In this document: one piece after another, positions 24,622 through 26,552 of the stretch | Layout of the letters: each line of letters begins with the position of its first letter | Numbering within the stretch: the first letter of the stretch is position 1 | Source: JBCCFX01 sp039029515 | Lineage (GTDB): Bacteria; Planctomycetota; Phycisphaerae; Phycisphaerales; SM1A02 | NCBI GenBank assembly: GCA_039029515.1 | Contig: JBCCFX010000026.1 | Span: 1-26,552 of the forward strand | Reading direction: 5' to 3' | DNA: 26,552 bases | Made by a program: the position numbers and the translations under genes | Notes under the pieces: generated by a model | What the model saw: the letters and a program-made list of their open reading frames with translations, nothing else | Told to the model about the DNA's origin: nothing | The model's database searches: none

Positions 24622-25305
24622 TCAGTCGTCTGACTTCTCGTCCGCGGCGTCTTCCACCGGAACCGGCGCGTCGTCTGACACGTCAGCCGGTGCTTCCGCG
24701 GCCGGCGGCTCTTCGGTCGCGACCGCACCGTCGCCACCCTTGCGGAGCTTCGCCGCAAACGCCGCGCGGTTGTTCATCTTCTCGCGACGACGTGACGTTC
24801 CGCCGCCGATCTCCGGACCATCTTCACGGCCGACGAGCTGCAGCAGCACGAGATCCGTGCCGTCACCGAGACGATGCTTGCCGAGCTTCACGATGCGGGT
24901 GTAACCGCCATCGCGATCTTCGAACAACGGCGCGATGTTCGTCATGACGTGCTGCACGAGACGCGGCGCTTTGCGGAGCTCGCCGTACCGGTTGAACTCG
25001 ATGTCACTCGCGTTCGGCAGATCGAAGTAGGGATTATCCTTCTTCGATTCCGGCATGTTCGGATCCGCGACCCACGAGTGGATCTTGCGATCGTTCAGCT
25101 TGCTTTCGATCTCACGTCGCGCGTGCAGGCCGCCCTTCTTCGCGATGGTGATGATCTTCTCCACCAATGGCTGCACGGCCTTCGCCTTCGGCAGCGTGGT
25201 TTCGATCTCACCGTGCTCAAAGAGGCCGGCGGCCATGTTCTTCAACATCGCGCGGCGATGCTCGCTGTCACGCGAGAGCTGTTTACCGTTGATTCGATGA
25301 CGCAT
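24622..25305 (-). CDS. rplQ: 50S ribosomal protein L17
   Basis: L17 sits near the peptide exit side of the large subunit. The N-terminus 'MRHRINGKQLSRDSEHRRAM' and 'LKNMAAGLFEHGEIETTLPKAK' are diagnostic, as is the C-terminal core 'GYTRIVKLGKHRLGDG'. At 227 residues it is about 100 longer than the E. coli protein. About 45 extra residues (around 71-115, including 'DPNMPESKKDNPYFDLPNAS') interrupt the core, and the last roughly 42 residues are an Ala/Pro/Glu/Asp tail. AGGAGA lies eight bases before the ATG. It is downstream of rpoA, the standard order. Confidence 0.96.
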   Translation of the reverse strand: MRHRINGKQLSRDSEHRRAMLKNMAAGLFEHGEIETTLPKAKAVQPLVEKIITIAKKGGLHARREIESKLNDRKIHSWVADPNMPESKKDNPYFDLPNASDIEFNRYGELRKAPRLVQHVMTNIAPLFEDRDGGYTRIVKLGKHRLGDGTDLVLLQLVGREDGPEIGGGTSRRREKMNNRAAFAAKLRKGGDGAVATEEPPAAEAPADVSDDAPVPVEDAADEKSDD

Positions 25306-25319
25306 CGTCAGAGTCTCCT

Positions 25320-25353
25320 AAAAATCCTGTCAACGACTCTCATCGTCGACAGG
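25320..25353 (-). terminator. Terminator-like hairpin between rpoA and rplQ
   Basis: On the minus strand an 11-base stem (CCTGTCGACGA with TCGTTGACAGG, one G-T pair, loop TGAGAG) is followed by ATTTTT and then the rplQ ribosome site. It has the shape of an intrinsic terminator, or a partial attenuator, placed inside an operon. Confidence 0.6.
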
Positions 25354-25373
25354 GAATGGTCAATGCACGCGGC

Positions 25374-26390
25374 TCACATCATGCCCACGACGGACGGTGG
25401 TGTGTAGCCTTCAGGCAACTTCATGCCCAGCGACAAGCCAAGCTCTTCCAGCTTGCGCTTGACTTCACGCAGCGACGTCTTGCCGAAGCTGCGGACGCCG
25501 AGCAGTTCCGCTTCGTCCTTCTGCACGAGATCCGCCACGTACTGCACGTTCGCGGAATCAAGACAGTTGTTCGCACGCACGGTCATCTCGAGTTCAGAGA
25601 CCGGCATGTTGAGCTTGCGGATCAGTTCTTCATCCACGCTCGCCGCAGCACTCGCGGCTGCAGACACACGCTCTTCACCCAGCTCGAAGTACTGCACGAA
25701 CGGGTTGAGGTGCTTGCGGAGAATCTTCGCCGCTTCGACCAGCGACAGTTCCGGCGAAATCGTGCCGTCGGTCCAGATGTCCATGACGAGCTTGTCGAAG
25801 TTCGTCTTCTGACCCACACGTGTGTCTTCCACGCGGTAGCGCACACGCTGCACGGGGCTGAACAGGGCGTCGATCGGAATCTCGCCGATCACCTGCTCAT
25901 CACGCGTCGCGTACTGCTCGGACGCCGGCTGGTAGCCGCGACCCTTGCCGACGGTGAGTTCACACTCGAAGTCGACTTCGTCGGTCAGCGTGGCGATGAG
26001 GTGATCCGGGTTGTGGATCGTCACCGCGGTGTCCGCTTCGATGAGGTCCGCGGTGACTTCACCCGGACCGGTCGCTGCAAGACGCATGGTCTTCGGCTCA
26101 TCGGAATCGAGACTCACGATGAGTCCCTTGAGGTTGAGAAGGATTTCCGTCACGTCTTCCATCACGCCCGGCATGGTGGAGAACTCGTGGCTCACCCCCT
26201 GAATGCGGGCCTTGGTCACCGCGGCACCTTCGACGCTGGACAGCAGGATGCGACGAAGGCTGTTGCCCACCGTCGTCCCGAAGCCGCGCTCAAACGGTTC
26301 CACGACAAAGCGACCGAAGTTTTCGGATCGTGACTGATCTTCCAGAATGACTCGTGCAGGCAATTCAAGCCCGCGCCAACGAACGTGCAT
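25374..26390 (-). CDS. rpoA: RNA polymerase alpha subunit
   Basis: RpoA dimerises to nucleate RNA polymerase assembly and contacts UP elements and activators. The 338-residue protein shows the N-terminal assembly domain: 'FVVEPFERGFGTTVGNSLRR' (28-47), then 'ILLSSVEGAAVTKARIQGV' and 'HEFSTMPGVMEDVTEILLNL'. The C-terminal DNA-binding domain includes 'VRANNCLDSANVQYVADLV', 'VRSFGKTSLREVKRKLEELG' and 'LSLGM'. Length is typical. AGGTG lies about five bases before the ATG. rplQ follows; rpsD is a likely upstream neighbour beyond the window. Confidence 0.97.
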   Translation of the reverse strand: MHVRWRGLELPARVILEDQSRSENFGRFVVEPFERGFGTTVGNSLRRILLSSVEGAAVTKARIQGVSHEFSTMPGVMEDVTEILLNLKGLIVSLDSDEPKTMRLAATGPGEVTADLIEADTAVTIHNPDHLIATLTDEVDFECELTVGKGRGYQPASEQYATRDEQVIGEIPIDALFSPVQRVRYRVEDTRVGQKTNFDKLVMDIWTDGTISPELSLVEAAKILRKHLNPFVQYFELGEERVSAAASAAASVDEELIRKLNMPVSELEMTVRANNCLDSANVQYVADLVQKDEAELLGVRSFGKTSLREVKRKLEELGLSLGMKLPEGYTPPSVVGMM

Positions 26391-26552
26391 AGCACACCTC
26401 TGCGTACGACAGTCCCAACAAGTCGGGAATCGAGCGGCTCACGGTGGTGCGGCGTCCTGTCGAACAACGCCGAACCCCTTCTTGCCGATCGACAAGCAAT
26501 GTCTTCACGACGATCGCGAACGATCGTCGAATCAATTCAACTCAGACGCGAC
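26391..26552. other. Gene-free leader region upstream of rpoA with a strong stem-loop
   Basis: No gene was recognised in these 162 bases. A perfect 9-base inverted repeat at 26507-26528 (CGACGATCG, loop CGAA, CGATCGTCG) would form a stem with a TTCG loop on the minus-strand RNA. There is no T-tract after it, so it is not a standard terminator. Confidence 0.5.

Noticed and set aside
1..26552. CRISPR arrays, tRNA or rRNA genes, insertion sequences, prophage genes
   Set aside because: I looked for spaced direct repeats, cloverleaf-like sequence, transposase or integrase motifs and found none; the heptamer arrays have no spacers.

Overview
The window reads as chromosomal DNA of a GC-rich, flagellated, Gram-negative-type bacterium. 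The best guess is a planctomycete of the Phycisphaerae kind. This is inferred from the whole set: bacterial-type flagellar genes with a MotE-like gene, planctomycete-style conserved unknown proteins, a YbbR-type cdaA partner, an L17 with an insertion and acidic tail, and heptamer-repeat spacers. No rRNA or tRNA gene was seen to confirm it. Gene density is very high, many neighbours overlap by four bases (ATGA or GTGA), and no stretch over 300 bases lacks a gene.

Positions 1-12551, all on the minus strand, hold one long flagellar operon. In transcription order: flgN-like chaperone, a soluble histidine kinase, its sigma-54 activator, flgB, flgC, fliE, fliF, fliG, fliH, fliI, fliJ, a motE-like gene, fliK, flgD, and the first 94 codons of a 'flagellar operon protein' cut by the window edge. 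Together these encode the proximal rod, the MS-ring and its switch adaptor, the export ATPase complex, hook-length control and hook capping. The two-component pair probably times sigma-54-dependent flagellar transcription. The hook gene flgE and fliM/fliN are not in the window and may lie beyond the left edge.

Positions 12571-18276, same strand, hold four envelope-associated or unknown genes upstream of the flagellar genes: a large TPR protein with one membrane anchor, an RDD-family membrane protein with a long N-terminal extracytoplasmic part, a LolA-like lipoprotein, and a small conserved unknown with a Cys pair. Spacing would allow them to be co-transcribed with the flagellar genes, but their roles are unknown.

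Positions 18383-20303, plus strand, hold cdaA-cdaR, making and probably regulating cyclic di-AMP. The catalytic DGA motif of CdaA is changed to DLG. Positions 20317-24373 hold housekeeping genes: tyrS (minus), a Tat-exported Fe/Mn superoxide dismutase (plus), a four-helix membrane protein and pheS (both minus). Positions 24622-26390 hold rpoA-rplQ (minus), the distal end of a ribosomal-protein operon.

The most unusual DNA is in two spacers, 22537-22647 and 24374-24621. They carry three different families of 7-base tandem repeats, one arranged as an inverted array, plus two REP-like palindromes each preceded by GTAG. Intrinsic terminators are visible at 22648-22674 (bidirectional) and 24556-24591 (after rplQ). 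A terminator-like hairpin sits between rpoA and rplQ.
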